Assembly (NCBI GenBank): GCA_029891385.1
Contig: CM057230.1
Location: forward strand, 52,245,414-52,309,413
Origin: Erythroxylum novogranatense
Taxonomy: Eukaryota > Streptophyta > Magnoliopsida > Malpighiales > Erythroxylaceae
Direction: 5' to 3'
Length of the DNA: 64,000 bases
Shown in pieces: positions 61,200 through 64,000 of this stretch. A program made the translations under genes and the position numbers. The notes beneath the pieces were generated by a model. That model saw only the letters and a list, made by a program, of their open reading frames with translations. It searched no databases and was not told the origin of the DNA. The number at the start of each line of letters is the position of its first letter. Within the stretch, counting starts at the first letter, position 1.

Positions 61200-63096
61200 T
61201 GTTGGAATTATGCCCATGACCCAATCGTTATGTAATAGATTGAACAATTTAGTTTTGAAATTATTAACTTCGTTTAATAAAATGGAAAATATTTTTATCA
61301 TATTATGATTATTGTTTTTATTCTAATATGATAAGTCCTTGATTAAATTTATATACTTGCCATCATAATGGAGATTATGATAATGAGAGTCAAGTCTTTA
61401 GAATTTAATCTAAAAACGTTCTTGATCATAGGATCACCAAACAAGGACTTTAATGATCCGGTTAAATCACTATATATGTAATAGTATCTATTGGATAGAT
61501 ATTAGTAGATCTCATTTACTAAGTTACATATATAGATGATGCATATGGGGATATGATCATTGAACTGACCAAACTGAAAATTCTCAATGATTAATATTAC
61601 CTATGAACTGTCAAGTGGGATATTCTCATAAGAATTTAAATGTATATTTTCCTTTGACCTGAGATTATCATAGTAATCAATAGGTTACTTATTATGTTTT
61701 GATGTCGGACACCTAGTGTGTAAAAATGCTAGTTGAATGATCATTGGATATAATTAAGTACCTATCTGATTAGTGGTGAGTCAAGATGGGATCCATCGAC
61801 TCTAGGTAATGAGTTTGAACTCTATGTTATCATTGATCTTAATGATTGTTTCAAGACCTTGGCCAGGGCGATTGAATGAGTAAGGAAAAGGAGTTTTCTA
61901 AGTCATTCACCAATCATTAATGATCGACATGTAACATAGTTGGTTATCTAATAAGATTTGACAGTTAAATCATACCTTAGGATAATCCGGAGTTGTAATG
62001 ATGGATGGTAATTATATATTATCCTTAACTAGGTTATGTTTTTGTAAGGTTGTTACTTCATAATATCCGGTCGTTGAGGAGTGTTGCTAGACGCCAACCT
62101 TGATTATTAATTAATTAGATTAATTACTACCGGCTTAGTGATGAACCTATGTGGTCACACACTTACGAATTTAATATTTTTCGTTTATGATTATTTAATT
62201 TATTATGAGATAATTTATTAAATAATTTATATGACATATTATTATATTTTTTGCTAGCACAGAAAATATAATTAATATTGAAAATTCTCTTGTACAAAAT
62301 AAATGAATAAAATAAAATAGTTTTATTTTATTTCATTTTAGAAATAATAACAAAATAAAATAGTTTCATTTCATTTTATTTTATAAATAATAATAATTAT
62401 TTATTCAAAATCAAAATGAACAAGAAAGTATCGTTAACTTGGATTTGGTGGTTATTGTTTTGGTTTTGGTTTTAACCAAAACAATAACGAAACGTTGCAT
62501 GGATGTGTGTAAAAGGCTTTGCATAAAGTGTTGTGTATAAAAAGGTAAACACAGAGACTTACGGAGATATAGAGATACTTTTCACATTGTTTTCATTTTG
62601 TTTTAAGAGTAAGAGAAAACGGTAAGGTGAAAAAAAACTCTTTGTTTTTGATTTCCTGGTTTTTCGTAAAGAATACATGAACAAAACCATATAGAGGGAA
62701 ATATAGATTTCTTTGTTTTTTGTGAGATGATAGAAAAACAAAGATACAGATATTCCTTGTTTTTTGTACGTTAGAAAGAAAACAAAGATATAGAAATATT
62801 CTTTGTTTTCGTTCTTTGTACTGAAATATAAACAAGAGAAAAAGGTTGAAAAATTGTTTTCTTTACTCTTGAAGAAAGATTTTTTCAAATTTATCCATAG
62901 CCATATCAAGTGTTGAAAGCGAAATATATTTTTCAGTGTGGAAAATATAAAAACTTCGTGTTTTTGAAGTTTCGAATCGACTAATCGTCATTTTTAGATA
63001 TTTATTTTACCGATTCTTATTATTAGTATGTTGTTAAACATAATAGATAATATATGATTGCAATTTTTAATTTTCGCTGCGTATTGTGATCCTTCA
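61200..63096 (+). repeat. Copia 3' LTR, 1.9 kb
   Basis: Begins TGTTGGAATTATGCCC and ends GTGATCCTTCA. Same hairpin (62451-62488), TATA-like box (near 62536) and foldback run as the 5' LTR. Confidence 0.93.
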
Positions 63097-63195
63097 CCTT
63101 AGGCCTGCTTGGTCATCACCATATATGACAAGAATAACGCCCGGATGATTATCTCTTCCATACAAGGACCTTGACACCGCCAGCAAATCCAAGAT
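63097..63195 (-). pseudogene. Candidate host gene, last exon, 5' half
   Basis: Minus strand: an acceptor TTGTCAACAG, preceded by a pyrimidine run (complement of the A run near 63222), opens an exon at 63195. It reads LDLLAVSRSLYGRDN then HPGVILVIYGDDQAG without a stop up to the copia border. It continues in frame in 54491-54361. The family is unknown to me. Upstream exons, if any, should lie to the right of 63230 or outside the window. Confidence 0.55.
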
Positions 63196-63197
63196 CT

Positions 63198-63875
63198 GTT
63201 GACAACATTTTATGAAATACAGAAAAAAAAAAAACGGTGTTTAAGGCTTTGGGTATTTAAATAAATCAAAATTAGAACCAGGCTCGTCTCATGTGTAAAG
63301 ATTGCAATCTAAAACTTGCATTTATAACACCAACAGATACAAGACACATGACAAATCAAACTTTAGATCCCCAGGTAAATACAATAGCAACACTATCGTT
63401 GCTCGCATTCTCAGATTGAGTTTGATAAGCAAAAACAATCCTCAAAAGATGCAAATGGAATGCTAAAATTGTATAATGGAGAGTTCCAATACCGGAGTAG
63501 AACCCTTGTTTCAAGAAGATATTCTTACCCCAGGAGTTCCCCTAATCTCGGGAAAGTTCATCGATAGTGGTTACTATGCTGATATACAAGAGTTTAACAA
63601 GAGCAAACAATTGAACCTCAGGGTTGTCACACAAGGAGCTAGCCGATTATAGGCAAAAAGAAGAACTGGGAAAGGAGATGGTTTTTGATGGCTTCACTTG
63701 CGCCAAATAGGATGCATAATTAACAATGGAATTTACAAATAAATAAATAAATAAATATATTAAAATATTTTTTTAATAAAAATTAACCAAACTATTAAAT
63801 TGAAGTGTAAATTAAACAGTTTCAGTTTTTTTAAAATTTTTATGAATATTTTATAACATTTGAGTTCAAAAAACG
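63198..63875. other. Probable intron or intergenic DNA
   Basis: Less AT-rich between 63360 and 63700 but no convincing frame on either strand. A short (AAAT)n run lies at 63736-63757. Confidence 0.45.
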
Positions 63876-64000
63876 TTTTTTTTAGGGGAATATATCAAAT
63901 TCATTACTCAAAGAAAGAACGAATACAATCAGGAATAAATGTGAAAGACATAAAAGGACCAAATGAAATTGAATTCCTAGCTAAACGATGAGCAACACAA
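63876..64000 (-). pseudogene. LINE 3' end with C-terminus of RNase H domain
   Basis: Minus strand: CVAHRLARNS near 64000-63970 matches the 'NxvAHxLAR' word at the C-terminal end of RNase H domains (RVT_3 type) attached to plant LINEs and related proteins. A short tail ends in eight A residues (T at 63876-63883). The rest lies beyond the window. Confidence 0.68.

Larger units (their letters stand above)
54492..63096 (+). mobile_element. Ty1-copia retrotransposon, 8.6 kb, defective
   Basis: LTRs at 54492-56391 and 61200-63096, about 1.9 kb each and highly similar. A primer-binding site TTGATATCAGAGC follows the 5' LTR and a polypurine tract AAGTGGGAGAT precedes the 3' LTR. The interior has a leader of about 1.5 kb, a truncated gag, and a pol in one frame (58231-61158) broken only by stops and an internal deletion. 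The flanking five bases CTTTG (54487-54491) and CCTTA (63097-63101) differ by two transitions and look like an aged target duplication. It interrupts a candidate host exon. Confidence 0.92.

Overview
This window looks like gene-poor, repeat-dense nuclear DNA of a flowering plant, probably a eudicot. The DNA is very AT-rich. Nearly all recognisable coding sequence belongs to plant transposable elements: Ty1-copia and Ty3-gypsy (chromovirus) retrotransposons, L1-type LINEs, a MuDR-type transposase, a CACTA transposon, and a piece related to plant pararetroviruses. I saw no intact host gene, no rRNA or functional tRNA gene, and no prokaryotic feature. The organism cannot be named from the sequence alone.

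Layout. 1-1447: 3' part of a broken copia element. 1455-1922: a 468-bp TRIM with both LTRs, PBS and PPT. 1923-3145: 3' end of a LINE (+). 4194-5756: MuDR-like transposase relic (-). 6803-11790: degenerate, nearly full-length LINE (-). 11830-12990: tentative gypsy-type LTR region. 13321-23161: a 9.8-kb non-autonomous gypsy-type element with two LTRs of about 4.6 kb, only 597 bp of internal DNA and a perfect 5-bp target duplication. Its left LTR holds a nested 226-bp LTR-like insertion with its own target duplication. 25284-34159: an 8.9-kb CACTA transposon with a 3-bp TAA target duplication, long AAT/ATT tracts, and a captured intron-bearing fragment of a splicing-factor gene (RED/IK, SMU2 in Arabidopsis). 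35113-37411: a gag-only copia derivative with perfect target duplication. 39187-51120: a LINE (-) split by a Tekay/Del-type chromovirus at 42619-49228. About 51450-53300: broken pararetrovirus-related coat-protein/zinc-knuckle region. 54361-63195: a candidate terminal exon of a host gene on the minus strand, cut by an 8.6-kb copia element (54492-63096). 63876-64000: the 3' end of another LINE (-).

The elements do not form a pathway. Their relations are nesting order and shared machinery. The large-LTR element carries no enzyme but keeps a chromovirus-style PBS, PPT and a stub of the pol end, so it was probably mobilised in trans by a Tekay-like partner. The CACTA element has no recognisable transposase and was probably also mobilised in trans. 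The strongest points for follow-up are the giant-LTR/mini-interior element with its roughly 181-bp internal periodicity, the nested LTR-like insert carrying tRNA-type A and B boxes, the CACTA capture of an SMU2 fragment, and the in-frame host exon broken by a copia insertion. Boundaries given with TG/CA ends plus target duplications were read base by base. Other boundaries are approximate.
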